A stretch of 64,000 nucleotides of DNA from Microbacterium saperdae (GTDB taxonomy: Bacteria > Actinomycetota > Actinomycetes > Actinomycetales > Microbacteriaceae), in assembly GCF_006716345.1 (NCBI RefSeq), contig NZ_VFOX01000002.1:1116001-1180000 (forward strand), given 5' to 3'. Shown piece by piece: positions 34,980 through 44,177 of this stretch (position 1 is the first letter of the stretch; each line of letters begins with the position of its first letter). The translations under genes and the position numbers were made by a program. Under the pieces are notes generated by a model, which was not told the DNA's origin, searched no databases, and worked only from the letters and a program-made list of their open reading frames with translations.

Positions 34980-36179
34980 GTGAGCAGCCCTGACGCGCCC
35001 CTCGACCCCGCCGCTCCGACGCCGGGGGCCCGACAGCTGTCCCGTGGCGTCACCGCGACCTGGTGGTACACGGCGACGGCGGTCATCGCCTTCGAGCTGG
35101 CGCTGATCGGGCTGTGGACCGGCGTCGCGGTGGCCGTCGATCTGCGGGCGTTCGTCGGCATCGTCGTGGGCGGCGGCGGGCTGCTCTGGATCGCCTCCAC
35201 GATTCCGCTGCTCGTCGACTATCGGCATCGGCTCGACGCGGAACCGGGTGTGCGCTGGGCGCGCCTGATCGTGCCGCTGCTGGTCGCCCTGGCATATGGG
35301 ATCGCGGCGGGAGTCGTCGCCGGGAGCTGGCAGCTGATGCTGATGCCGATCGCCCAGTCGCTCGTGCTGTTGAACTGGCCGCGTGGCGTGCGCTACCGGG
35401 TGGTCATCGCCATGACCGTGGCCCTGGCCTGCGTCGCCGTGGTCGATTCGAACTTCGACGTCTCGGACGAGATCCCGCTGCTGTTCCCGGTGGTCTACAC
35501 GGTGCTGTTGCCGATCATGACCGTGAGCTCGCTGTGGTGGTGGGACGTGCTGATCACGCTCGACAGGGCGCGGGCTTCGGAGGCGCGCCTCGCCGCGACC
35601 CAGGAGCGGCTGCGTGTCGCGACCGACGTGCACGACCTCCAGGGCCATCATCTGCAGGTGGTGGCGCTGCAGCTGGAACTCGCGGAAAGACTGATGCCGC
35701 AGGATGTCGATGCCGGAATGGAGCAGCTCCGTGCCGCGCGCGCGAGCGTCGACGACGCCCGACAGGGCACGCGAGACCTCGCGCTGCGTTTCCGCTCTGT
35801 TCCTCTGGGCGATGAGATCGCGAACGCGCGCGACCTGCTCCGCGCCGCCGGACTCGATGTCGAGGCGATCATCCCCGCGGATGCCGACGAAGCTCCCGCC
35901 GCGGCCCTGGGCCCGGTGATCCGGGAGACCACCACGAACGTGCTCCGTCACGGTGGCGGCCACCGCGCACGGCTCGTGCTCGCGCGGACGGGAGACGCGT
36001 GGCGGTACACGATCTCGAATGATGCGATCGGCGCTGCGCCGCAGGATGCCGCAGGCTCCGGACTCGACGGCATCCGACGCCGTATCGATGAAGCGCACGG
36101 CGCGCTCGAGGTGCGACGCGACGCCGAGGAGTTCACGGTCACGGTGAGGGTTCCTGCGCACACGGAGGAGACGCGATGA
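34980..36179 (+). CDS. NarL-type sensor histidine kinase (DesK-like)
   Basis: The 399-residue kinase has about five to six transmembrane helices (residues roughly 25-190) and no large outer sensor domain, so it probably senses a membrane or intramembrane signal. The HisKA_3 motif is VHDLQGHHLQVVALQLELAE (phosphorylated His in HDLQGH), the N-box is RETTTNVLRHGG, and the G-box is GSGLDGIRRRIDEAHG. GTG 34980 is preceded by TATCGT at 7 bp, a leaderless pattern. It overlaps the response regulator gene as ATGA. Confidence 0.93.
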   Translation: MSSPDAPLDPAAPTPGARQLSRGVTATWWYTATAVIAFELALIGLWTGVAVAVDLRAFVGIVVGGGGLLWIASTIPLLVDYRHRLDAEPGVRWARLIVPLLVALAYGIAAGVVAGSWQLMLMPIAQSLVLLNWPRGVRYRVVIAMTVALACVAVVDSNFDVSDEIPLLFPVVYTVLLPIMTVSSLWWWDVLITLDRARASEARLAATQERLRVATDVHDLQGHHLQVVALQLELAERLMPQDVDAGMEQLRAARASVDDARQGTRDLALRFRSVPLGDEIANARDLLRAAGLDVEAIIPADADEAPAAALGPVIRETTTNVLRHGGGHRARLVLARTGDAWRYTISNDAIGAAPQDAAGSGLDGIRRRIDEAHGALEVRRDAEEFTVTVRVPAHTEETR

Positions 36180-36778
36180 TCCGGGTGCTGCTCGCCGACG
36201 ACGAGGCCATGATCCGCTCAGCGCTCGCCGCGTTGCTGCGCCTCGAAGACGACATCGAGGTCATCGCGGAGTGCGAGGACGGGGAGCAGGCGGTCGCGGA
36301 GGCGCTCCGGCTGCATCCCGATGTCTGTCTGCTCGACCTGGAGATGCCCGGGCTCGACGGGGTGCAGGTCTCCGAACGTCTGCACAGGTCGATCGCGACG
36401 CGCTGCATCGTCGTGACCCGTCATGCCCGACCGGGCGTGCTGCGTCGGGCGCTGGCATCCGGCGTCGCGGGGTTCCTGCCCAAGTCCCGCGGCGCCGATG
36501 AGGTGGCAGCCGTCATCCGCCGCGTCGCCGCCGGCGCGCGCTACGTCGATCCCGAGGTCGCCGCCGATGCCCTGAGCGACGAGCGTTCACCGCTGACGGA
36601 TCGCGAACTCGACGTGCTGCGCGCCGGACGACGCGGGGAGACCACGGGTCAGATCGCCCGCGCACTCGCCCTGGCGCCGGGCACCGTGCGCAACCACATC
36701 TCGGCGATCCTCGGCAAGCTCTCGGTCGGCACGCGCCAGCAGGCGGTGCTGATCGCCGAGGAGCGCGGCTGGATCTGA
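36176..36778 (+). CDS. LuxR/NarL-family response regulator
   Basis: The 200-residue regulator has a receiver domain with acidic pocket LADDEAM, phospho-accepting Asp in CLLDLEMPGLDG and Lys in GFLPKSRGADE, and a C-terminal LuxR helix-turn-helix (LTDRELDVLRAGRRGETTGQ, LALAPGTVRNHISAILGKL). It is coupled to the kinase. The 14-bp palindromes at 32967 and 34948 are candidate target sites, which would put the hydrolase and its own operon under its control. Confidence 0.95.
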   Translation: MIRVLLADDEAMIRSALAALLRLEDDIEVIAECEDGEQAVAEALRLHPDVCLLDLEMPGLDGVQVSERLHRSIATRCIVVTRHARPGVLRRALASGVAGFLPKSRGADEVAAVIRRVAAGARYVDPEVAADALSDERSPLTDRELDVLRAGRRGETTGQIARALALAPGTVRNHISAILGKLSVGTRQQAVLIAEERGWI

Positions 36779-36824
36779 TCGATGGTGCGGCGGCGGTGTC
36801 GCCGCACCGGGGTAGCCTCATCGC

Positions 36825-37319
36825 ATGAGCGCGTTCGGATCACTGTCGACCCCGGTGGGTGTGGTCGGCGTCGTGAGCGACGGCTCCGCGATCACGCGGG
36901 TCACCTGGCGATCCGATGCCCCCGAGGGCGTCGCCCCGGCGCCGGATGCGCTGGTCGAGGAGGCACTCGCCCAACTGCGCGCGTACTTCGATGGGCGGTT
37001 GCGCACCTTCGACGTGCCGATCGACCTCGGTGACCAGACCGTCGCCACCCGCGCGGTGCTGATGGCGCTGTACGAGACGGTCGGCCACGGCGAGACCATC
37101 ACCTACGGCGGTCTGGCGGCGCGCAGCGGCACGACGGTGCCGGCGCGGGGGATCGGTTCGATCATGGGCGCGAACCCGGTGCCGCTGATCGTGCCGTGCC
37201 ATCGCGTGGTCGCCGGCGACGGGCTGGGTGGATACTCCGGAGGCGACCCCGGCGAAGGACTCGTGACCAAGCGGTGGCTGCTCGAGCACGAGGGCGCGCT
37301 GCCGACGTCTCTGTTCTGA
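36825..37319 (+). CDS. ogt: Methylated-DNA-protein cysteine methyltransferase
   Basis: The 164-residue protein repairs O6-alkylguanine by transferring the alkyl group to its own Cys. The active site PCHRVV is present near residue 124, with the upstream arginine-finger helix region GSIMGANPVPLI. The N-terminal domain is short, as in Ogt rather than Ada. ATG 36825 has TAGCCT ending 6 bp upstream, so the message is probably leaderless. It stands alone after the two-component system. Confidence 0.95.
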   Translation: MSAFGSLSTPVGVVGVVSDGSAITRVTWRSDAPEGVAPAPDALVEEALAQLRAYFDGRLRTFDVPIDLGDQTVATRAVLMALYETVGHGETITYGGLAARSGTTVPARGIGSIMGANPVPLIVPCHRVVAGDGLGGYSGGDPGEGLVTKRWLLEHEGALPTSLF

Positions 37320-37404
37320 GCGCGGCGGCATCCGTCATCCCGTCATCGGGCGTCGGCCCGGCCTGAGAGAATGGACACGCCGAGTCCCGAGCCGAGGAGC
37401 CAAC

Positions 37405-38808
37405 GTGCAGTTCATCTCCACCCGCGGCGGTATGCAGCCGCAGCCGTTCAGCGAGACGCTGTTGGAGGGCCTCGCGCCCGATGGGGGGCTCGCCGTTCCC
37501 GAGGTGATGCCGACCGTCAGCCCCGAGACGCTCGAGCGCTGGCGGGCGCTGACCTACCCGCAGCTCGCGACCGAAGTGCTCGGACTCTTCGCGACCGACA
37601 TCCCCCGCGAAGACCTCGCGCGCATGACGGATGCGGCCTACGCCGCGTTCCCCGAGAGTGTCGTCCCGCTGCGCGCGATCGGCGACGGTCTCACACTCGT
37701 CGGACTGTCCGAGGGGCCGACCCTGGCGTTCAAGGACATGGCGATGCAGTTCCTCGGTCAGGTGATCGAGTACGCGCTGGAGCGCAAGGGGTCGGTGCTC
37801 AACATCCTCGGCGCCACCTCCGGTGACACCGGTTCGGCGGCCGAGCACGCGCTGCGCGGCAAGGAGCGCATCTCGGTCTTCATGCTCTCGCCGCAGGGGC
37901 GCATGAGCGCGTTCCAGCGGGCGCAGATGTTCTCGCTCGACGACGCCAACGTGCACAACATCGCGGTCGAGGGCGTCTTCGACGACTGCCAGAACCTGGT
38001 CAAGCACCTGGCCGGCGACCTCGAGTTCAAGCGGTCGCAGAACCTGGGCGCGGTGAACTCCATCAACCTCGCCCGCATCACGGCGCAGACCGTCTACTAC
38101 TTCTGGGCCTGGCTGCGGGCGACGGATGCGCATGGCGCGACCGAGGTGTCCTTCACGGTGCCGTCCGGCAACTTCGGGAACATCCTCTCCGGCTTCTTCG
38201 CGAAGCAGATGGGCCTGCCGATCCGTCGTCTCGTGCTCGCCGCGAACGAGAACAACGTGCTCGACGAGTTCTTCCGCACGGGCGTCTACCGTCCGCGCAG
38301 CGCTGCGCAGACCCTCGCCACCTCCAGTCCCTCGATGGACATCTCGAAGGCCTCGAACCTCGAGCGCTTCATCTTCGAGCTCGTCGAGCGTGACCCCGAG
38401 CGCGTCGTCGGAGCCTGGCGGGAGCTCGACGAGCAGGGCTTCTTCGACTTCAGCGACCAGCAGCCCCGTTTCGCCGAGGAGTTCGGCATCGTCAGCGGCA
38501 CCAGCACGCACGCTGACCGCCTCGCGACCATCCGCTCGGTGCACGAGTCCTCGGGCGAGATCATCGACCCGCATACGGCCGACGGCGTGAAGGTCGCGCG
38601 CGAGCATGTCGAGGACGGCGTGCCGATGCTCGTGCTCGAGACCGCGAAGCCCGAGAAGTTCGCCGAGACGATCCTCGAGGCGATCGGCATCGAGCTCGAC
38701 TACTCGCCGGAGCTTCAGCAGATGCTCGATGCGCCCCAGCACGTGACCGAGATGGCTGACGACGAGCACGCGCTGCGCTCGTTCATCGCCGCCCACGCGT
38801 TGCGCTGA
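37405..38808 (+). CDS. thrC: Threonine synthase
   Basis: The 467-residue PLP enzyme converts O-phosphohomoserine to threonine. The PLP lysine is in LAFKDMAMQ, the phosphate-binding loop is in LGATSGDTGSAAEHA, and the N-terminus MQFISTRGG is typical of the long (E. coli/yeast) class. GTG 37405 has GAGGAG 6 bp upstream. It is not next to hom or thrB, so in this genome the threonine genes may be split. A strong hairpin follows the stop. Confidence 0.96.
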   Translation: MQFISTRGGMQPQPFSETLLEGLAPDGGLAVPEVMPTVSPETLERWRALTYPQLATEVLGLFATDIPREDLARMTDAAYAAFPESVVPLRAIGDGLTLVGLSEGPTLAFKDMAMQFLGQVIEYALERKGSVLNILGATSGDTGSAAEHALRGKERISVFMLSPQGRMSAFQRAQMFSLDDANVHNIAVEGVFDDCQNLVKHLAGDLEFKRSQNLGAVNSINLARITAQTVYYFWAWLRATDAHGATEVSFTVPSGNFGNILSGFFAKQMGLPIRRLVLAANENNVLDEFFRTGVYRPRSAAQTLATSSPSMDISKASNLERFIFELVERDPERVVGAWRELDEQGFFDFSDQQPRFAEEFGIVSGTSTHADRLATIRSVHESSGEIIDPHTADGVKVAREHVEDGVPMLVLETAKPEKFAETILEAIGIELDYSPELQQMLDAPQHVTEMADDEHALRSFIAAHALR

Positions 38809-38828
38809 ATCCGACGCCTCGCACTCGC

Positions 38829-38872
38829 GACGAGACCCCGTTCTGCTGACATCAGCGGACCGGGGTCTCGTC
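38829..38872. terminator. Terminator hairpin after thrC
   Basis: GACGAGACCCCG (38829-38840) pairs with CGGGGTCTCGTC (38861-38872); inside is a second small stem GCTGA/TCAGC. It lies 20 bp after thrC and could also end the convergent VOC gene transcript. Confidence 0.75.
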
Positions 38873-38900
38873 CGTTCTGCGCGCTCGCGTCAGTCGCGGG

Positions 38901-39311
38901 TCACTCGGGGTCGCCGTGCAGCATCCACGGGATGCCGAAGCGATCCACCAGCATGCCGAAGGTCCCGCCCCACGGCGGAACGTCGAGCGGCATCGTGATG
39001 GTGCCGCCGTCGGCGAGCCCGTCCCAGACCTCCTGGGTCCTGGCCTGCGTGTTGCCGCTCAGCGACACCGAGAACCCCTGAGGGATCTCATAGGGCATGC
39101 CGTCGGGAGAGTCCGAGCCCATCAGCACGAGGCCGTCCGGGGTGGTGAGCTGTGCGTGCATCACCAGGTCCTTCTGGCTCGGATCCTGGACCATGTCGGG
39201 GAAGTCGCCGAACACGGAGATGTCCAGTTCCCCGCCGAGCACGCGCTGATAGAACTCCATCGCCTGGCGTGCTTCTGTGCGGAAGGAGAGATACGGATTG
39301 AGGTTGGCCAT
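38901..39311 (-). CDS. PhnB-like VOC-fold protein
   Basis: The 136-residue protein matches the PhnB/3-demethylubiquinone-type VOC family: NPYLSFRTEARQAMEFYQRVLGG at the start (partly quoted), MGSDSPDGM in the middle and FGMLVDRFGIPWMLHGD at the end. Members of this group often lack catalytic metal sites and have no firm function. GGAG lies 5 bp before ATG 39311; longer frames upstream lack support. Confidence 0.9.
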   Translation of the reverse strand: MANLNPYLSFRTEARQAMEFYQRVLGGELDISVFGDFPDMVQDPSQKDLVMHAQLTTPDGLVLMGSDSPDGMPYEIPQGFSVSLSGNTQARTQEVWDGLADGGTITMPLDVPPWGGTFGMLVDRFGIPWMLHGDPE

Positions 39312-39409
39312 GAGAACTCCCGGGATGAGTGGCGGGTCGTGTCCGACCCGATTCACGCCCAGTCTGCGACGGCCGTCGCCCCTCCACAAGACCGATCGCG
39401 CGAAGTCCC

Positions 39410-39682
39410 CTAGGTCGACCGGGGGAGCGCTCTGACTGCGGCGGTGAGCACCTGCGGGACCGTCGGCACGCCCTCGGCGCGGAACACCTGGGCCCCGCTG
39501 CCGTCGCGGATGATCACGGTCGGGGTGAAACGGATGTCGAGCGCCTCGGCGGCGTCAGGATCGTGTGCGACATCGATCTCGGTGACGGTCGCGTCCGGCA
39601 GGAAGCGCACGGCCTCAGCCAGCACTGCACGCGTGCGCGAGCACGCCCCGCAGAACGCGGAGGTGACCAGCGTCAGTTCCAT
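39410..39682 (-). CDS. Thioredoxin-family protein
   Basis: This compact 90-residue thioredoxin-fold protein has the redox motif FCGACS near residue 10 and the cis-Pro region RFTPTVII. The CGAC active site differs from classical CGPC. The size suggests a glutaredoxin-like or minimal thioredoxin. GAGGAGG lies 5 bp before ATG 39682. It is followed upstream on the same strand by a DUF1801 protein gene, but no functional link is clear. Confidence 0.85.
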   Translation of the reverse strand: MELTLVTSAFCGACSRTRAVLAEAVRFLPDATVTEIDVAHDPDAAEALDIRFTPTVIIRDGSGAQVFRAEGVPTVPQVLTAAVRALPRST

Positions 39683-39750
39683 CGAAGCCTCCTCGGGTCG
39701 CGTGTCTTCCCTCGGATGCAACAGAGGAGCAGTCGGTGGTGTTCCCCGCC

Positions 39751-40149
39751 TCAGAATGCCGTGCGCTTGACGAGACCTCGGTTCGTGCGGATGTGCTCGT
39801 AGTCCCATTGGATGTCGCGCCCGGCGGCCAGCCAGGCGGCGAGAGCTTCGGTGTCGATCTCGGAGACGTCGTCGTAGCGCACCTCTGCGGCCTGGAAGGT
39901 GCCGGACGCGGTGAGGCCGGGGAGTCCGAACGACTGGGCGCTCCAGAACATCAGGCGCACGGCGTCCTTCAGCCGGTGGTAGCCCACGATCGGATTGCCG
40001 TCGAGGAACCAGACCGGGTGCGCATGCCAGACCTTGCTCGCCGCCTCGGGGAGCGCCAGTTCGATCTGGGTGGCGAGCACCGCACAGATCTCCTGATCCG
40101 AGGGGGAGAGCTTGCGGTGGTAGTCGTCGATCTCGGCGGGACGCGTCAT
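39751..40149 (-). CDS. DUF1801-domain protein
   Basis: The 132-residue soluble protein shows the DUF1801 pattern KVWHAHPVWFLDGNPIVGYH followed by VRLMFWSAQSF. The structural family is known but its activity is not. ATG 40149 has CATACT ending 6 bp upstream, again a leaderless arrangement. It lies between the thioredoxin gene and the FUSC membrane protein gene, all on the minus strand. Confidence 0.85.
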   Translation of the reverse strand: MTRPAEIDDYHRKLSPSDQEICAVLATQIELALPEAASKVWHAHPVWFLDGNPIVGYHRLKDAVRLMFWSAQSFGLPGLTASGTFQAAEVRYDDVSEIDTEALAAWLAAGRDIQWDYEHIRTNRGLVKRTAF

Positions 40150-40187
40150 GAACCGAGTATGTCGCTCTGCCCCGCGGAACGCGAGGG

Positions 40188-41198
40188 TCAGTCGCGCACG
40201 GGACTCGCACGCGGATGCAGCAGCCCGGATGCCGCTCCGAGTGCCGCCCCGACGATGGTGTCGATGATCCGCTCGAGAGCCACGTCCAGTGAGCCGATGC
40301 TGCCGGTCGCAGCGCCGGTCAACAGCAGCACCAGCGGAGTGATGAACACGAGAGCGAGAGCGTAGTGGCGCACGACGACGAGCTCGATCGTGAACTGCAG
40401 CGCGCCGAGGAGCAGGGCCAGCCACAGCCCGTTCGGATGCAGGAGCGAGAGGAGCACGTACACCCCGGCGCCGACGACGGTTCCGAGCATGCGATGCAGT
40501 CCGCGCTGGAACGCTGCTCGCCGAGCGGCCGCGACACCGATCACCGCGATCGCCGAGCCGACGATCCAGTATGTGCGCTCCGGGTCGATCACGAGGCCGA
40601 GCAGTACCCCGAGCACCGCGACGATGGCGACACGCAGCAGCAGCAGGCGGGAGTCCGCGGTCAACGCAGGGCCGGGGAGGAGCACCCGCAGGGCGCGCGC
40701 ATCCACCGCCCGCGTGCGGGGCAGCAACAGCGGTGTCATCGCCACCAGGTACGAGAAGACGCACCCTGCCGCCAGCGCGGCCACGTACACGACCGGCGAT
40801 ATCGATCCGGCGCCGACCACATGAGCGGACAGCCCGAACACGAGCACGAAGAACAGAGGGCCGGGAGGACCGAGCCGGAAGCCGAACGCGAGGGCCGCGC
40901 TGGCGATCGCGACCAGCACGACTCCGATGCTGACGAGCCAGTCGTTGCCGGACACGAGAACGCCGAGCGCGGCGCAGAGGATCAGGCCCAGGGCGACGAA
41001 GGGCAGGATGCGCGCCCTGTCGACCACCGCGGCGGAGCCGGCGAACAGCACGGTGAATGCGCCCGAGGCTGCGATGTACCCCAGGGGCGCCATGCCGAGG
41101 AGCGTCATCACCGCGATCGGTGCGGCGATGCCGAGAGCCGCCTGGGTCGCCAGCGGCCAGCGGGGGCCGCGGGAAGGCGCGAAGGCGAACAGACTCAC
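40188..41198 (-). CDS. FUSC-family inner membrane protein
   Basis: The 336-residue protein has about ten to twelve helices in two similar halves, as in the fusaric acid resistance (FUSC/aromatic acid exporter) family. The second half has the family-like HRMLGTVVGAGVYVLLSLL. Export of aromatic acids is possible but unproven. GTG 41198 was chosen because CACAAT ends 6 bp upstream and the preceding 25 residues of a longer frame are unlike a membrane protein start. Confidence 0.85.
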   Translation of the reverse strand: MSLFAFAPSRGPRWPLATQAALGIAAPIAVMTLLGMAPLGYIAASGAFTVLFAGSAAVVDRARILPFVALGLILCAALGVLVSGNDWLVSIGVVLVAIASAALAFGFRLGPPGPLFFVLVFGLSAHVVGAGSISPVVYVAALAAGCVFSYLVAMTPLLLPRTRAVDARALRVLLPGPALTADSRLLLLRVAIVAVLGVLLGLVIDPERTYWIVGSAIAVIGVAAARRAAFQRGLHRMLGTVVGAGVYVLLSLLHPNGLWLALLLGALQFTIELVVVRHYALALVFITPLVLLLTGAATGSIGSLDVALERIIDTIVGAALGAASGLLHPRASPVRD

Positions 41199-41302
41199 CC
41201 TTCTATTGTGCGCCGCCGGAGACTTCTCCCCGCGCGCGGGTACCGATGAGAGCGTCTCGAGGAGCAGCAGCACCGGTAACCCCGATCGCTACGATGGCGA
41301 AC

Positions 41303-42643
41303 GTGACCTCAGTGACCGTGCGCTCCGGCATCGACGAACGACTGTCCCGGATGATCCAGCTGCCCACCGTGTCTGCGGAGCTCGACGAGCGCGGCTCCGA
41401 GCCCTTCGAGAGCTTCGTGGCGCTGATCGCCGAGCTCTATCCCCTCACGCACGCGCAGCTGACGCTCGAGCGTCATACCGAGTTCGGGCTGCTGTTCCAC
41501 TGGGTGGGGAAGACGACGGGCCCCGAGGGGCCGGTGGTCCTGATGGCGCACTACGACGTGGTTCCCGTCGACGAGAGCGATGCCTGGACGCATCCGCCGT
41601 TCGACGGTGTCATCGCCGACGGCGTCGTCTACGGACGTGGTGCGCTCGATGACAAGGGCCCGCTCATCGTCGTGCTCGAAGCGGTCGAGAATCTGCTCAG
41701 CGACGGCTTCGTCCCGGCGAGGGATGTGTACCTCTCGTTCGGCGGCAACGAGGAGACGTACGGACGCGCGGCGCAGGAGATCGCCGAGGTGTTCCGCGAA
41801 CGCGGCATCGTCCCCTGGCTCGTGGTCGACGAGGGCGGCGCCGTGGTCGACGCGCCGCTGCCGTTCGTGCCAGGACGAGCCGCGATGATCGGCGTCGGCG
41901 AGAAGGGCGTCATGACCGTGAAGCTGTCGGCGCGCGGAGAGGGCGGCCACGCCTCCGCACCGCCGTCGCTCACGGCTGTCCGGCGCATCGCGCGCGCGGT
42001 GGACCGCCTCGGTCCCGCGACCTTCCGGCCGCGGGCGTCGAGGGCCATCCTGCGGATGCTGACACGGCTGTCGGAGCAGACGCCCGGTCCCGCCCGTCAC
42101 CTGCTGCGTCTCCTCGGAGCCGCTCCGCTGATCACCGCGCGGCTGTTCGCCCTTCTCGGGGGAGAGCCGGCGGCACTCGTGCGCACCACGGTCGCCCCGA
42201 CGATGCAGTCCGGAGGCACGGCGGCCAACGTGCTCCCCTCGCAGGCATCCGCCACCGTGAATCTGCGCATCGCGCTGGGGGAGACGACGCAGCAGACCGT
42301 GCTCCGCGTGCGACGTCGCATCCGGGACCCGCTCGTCACGGTGCAGGTGGTCGAGGCGAGTGAGCCCTCGCCGGAGTCGTCCACGGACAACGCGCAGTTC
42401 GCCCTGCTCGCCGAGGCGCTCGCGGAGTCGCATCCCGGGGTGCCGGCCGTGCCCTACGTCATGATGGCGGCCACCGACTCGCGTCATTTCCACCGGTTCT
42501 CGCCCGCGGTGTATCGGTTCGCGCCGCTGGAGATGTCGAACGCACAGCGCGCGTCGATCCATGGCGTCGACGAGAACGTGGAGGTCTCGGCCCTCGAGCG
42601 CGGGGAGCGGTTCCATCGTGCTCTCCTCGAACGGCTAGTGTGA
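41303..42643 (+). CDS. M20-family metallopeptidase/deacylase
   Basis: The 446-residue zinc hydrolase has the M20 ligands: His and Asp in MAHYDVVPV, Asp in GRGALDDKG, Glu pair in GGNEETYG, and a late His in DSRHFHRFSP. The dimerisation domain sits roughly at 180-300. It probably trims dipeptides or deacylates N-acyl amino acids. GTG 41303 is preferred because TACGAT ends 7 bp upstream; the in-frame ATG 41294 overlaps that hexamer and lacks a ribosome binding site. Confidence 0.92.
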   Translation: MTSVTVRSGIDERLSRMIQLPTVSAELDERGSEPFESFVALIAELYPLTHAQLTLERHTEFGLLFHWVGKTTGPEGPVVLMAHYDVVPVDESDAWTHPPFDGVIADGVVYGRGALDDKGPLIVVLEAVENLLSDGFVPARDVYLSFGGNEETYGRAAQEIAEVFRERGIVPWLVVDEGGAVVDAPLPFVPGRAAMIGVGEKGVMTVKLSARGEGGHASAPPSLTAVRRIARAVDRLGPATFRPRASRAILRMLTRLSEQTPGPARHLLRLLGAAPLITARLFALLGGEPAALVRTTVAPTMQSGGTAANVLPSQASATVNLRIALGETTQQTVLRVRRRIRDPLVTVQVVEASEPSPESSTDNAQFALLAEALAESHPGVPAVPYVMMAATDSRHFHRFSPAVYRFAPLEMSNAQRASIHGVDENVEVSALERGERFHRALLERLV

Positions 42644-42695
42644 TCTCACCCGTCCTTCGGTGCGCTTCGCGGCCGAGAAAGAAGCAGGAGACGCG

Positions 42696-44156
42696 ATGAC
42701 GCGCAACCGGACATTGGGCACCCTCGCGGTCGTCGTGGGGTTCCTCGCCTTCGTCGAGTTCACGAGCGGTGTGCTGCAGGGCTACTACACGCCCATGCTC
42801 ACCGACATCGCCCGCCACCTGGGCATCCACGATGCCGACGTCAACTGGCTCGAGGGTGCACAGCTCATGCTGTCGGCGCTGGTCGTCCCCGCCTTCGCGA
42901 AACTCGGCGACATGGTCGGGCACAAGCGGATGCTGCTGATCTCGACCGCGCTCACCGCGGCGGCAGCGCTCGTGCTGCCGTTCACCGACTCTTTCCCCGT
43001 GTTCCTCATCGCGTGGTCGCTCATGGGCTTCTACGTGGTGTGGCTGCCGCTGGAGATCGCCCTCATCTGGTCGCGATCGCGCCGGATGGAGGGTCGCGCG
43101 AGCATCACCGCCAAAGCCGCAGGGCTGCTGGTCGCCGCACTGGAGGGCGGTGCGATCATCGGTGCTCTCGTGGGTGGCGCCCTCATCGATGTGCTCCCGC
43201 TCACGATCGTGCTGATGGTTCCGGCCGTGCTCATCGTGGTGTGCTTCTTCGTGATCCTGTTCGGAGTCAAGGAATCGCCGGAGCCCACGGGCGGCATCTT
43301 CGACACCGTCGGACTGATCCTCATCTCACTGGCGCTGATCTGCTTCACCGGCGGACTCAGCCTGCTGCGCCTCGATGGCGGCCTGGTGAACCCGTGGTCG
43401 TGGGCGGTGGTCGTGTTCGGCGTCCTGCTGGTCATCCCCTTCGCGCTCTGGGAGCTGCGCCACGACGACCCGCTGATCGATGTGCGCATGTTCCGCTCGC
43501 CCGCACTGGGCCCGGTCTTCCTGACCGCCGGTCTGTTCGGGGTGAGCGTGCTCGGGGCCCAGGCGCCGTTGTCGACCTTCGCCCGCACCGACCCCTCGGT
43601 CTACGGTTACGGTCTCGGCACGACCGGCTTCGCGACGTCGCTGATCATCGGCGTGTACCTGATCGCGATGATCGTGGGTGCGCTGTCGTTCCCCTTCTTC
43701 GCGCGCCGGATCTCGCCGCGGATCACCCTGATGGGGGCGTCGGTGCTGGTGGGAGTCGGATTCCTGCTGTTCCTGCCCTTCCACGCCACCTATGCCCAGG
43801 TCATCACGAACATGGTCATCGTCGGTCTCGGCTCGGGTGCTCTCGTCGCCGCGCTTCCGGCGGCGGCGGCCTCGGCTGCTCCGGCCTCGCAGACCGGTGT
43901 CGCGACCGGCCTCACGAACTCGGTCAAGACGGTCGGCGGCGCGATCGCGTCGTGCGTCTTCGGCATCGCGTTGCTCCACGGCGTCTCCGCGACTGCCGGT
44001 GCCGCGGAGGGGACGGCAGGTTCCCTGGCCGGCTACTTCACGGTCTGGATCGTGTGCGGTGTCACCGCTCTCGCGGCGGCGGTGCTGCTCGTGTTCGTGC
44101 CCAAGACGGCGTTCACGGATCGTCGGGTCGACGCCGAGGTCGCACCGATCGTCTGA
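42696..44156 (+). CDS. MFS transporter, 14-helix DHA2 type
   Basis: The 486-residue protein has about 14 transmembrane helices with motif A GDMVGHKRMLL between helices 2 and 3 and an extended central loop. It resembles EmrB/QacA-type drug-proton antiporters. AGGAG lies 6 bp before ATG 42696. It follows the M20 peptidase gene by 52 bp, possibly in one transcript. Substrate unknown. Confidence 0.92.
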   Translation: MTRNRTLGTLAVVVGFLAFVEFTSGVLQGYYTPMLTDIARHLGIHDADVNWLEGAQLMLSALVVPAFAKLGDMVGHKRMLLISTALTAAAALVLPFTDSFPVFLIAWSLMGFYVVWLPLEIALIWSRSRRMEGRASITAKAAGLLVAALEGGAIIGALVGGALIDVLPLTIVLMVPAVLIVVCFFVILFGVKESPEPTGGIFDTVGLILISLALICFTGGLSLLRLDGGLVNPWSWAVVVFGVLLVIPFALWELRHDDPLIDVRMFRSPALGPVFLTAGLFGVSVLGAQAPLSTFARTDPSVYGYGLGTTGFATSLIIGVYLIAMIVGALSFPFFARRISPRITLMGASVLVGVGFLLFLPFHATYAQVITNMVIVGLGSGALVAALPAAAASAAPASQTGVATGLTNSVKTVGGAIASCVFGIALLHGVSATAGAAEGTAGSLAGYFTVWIVCGVTALAAAVLLVFVPKTAFTDRRVDAEVAPIV

Positions 44157-44177
44157 AGACGTGCGCGGCCGGCCTGG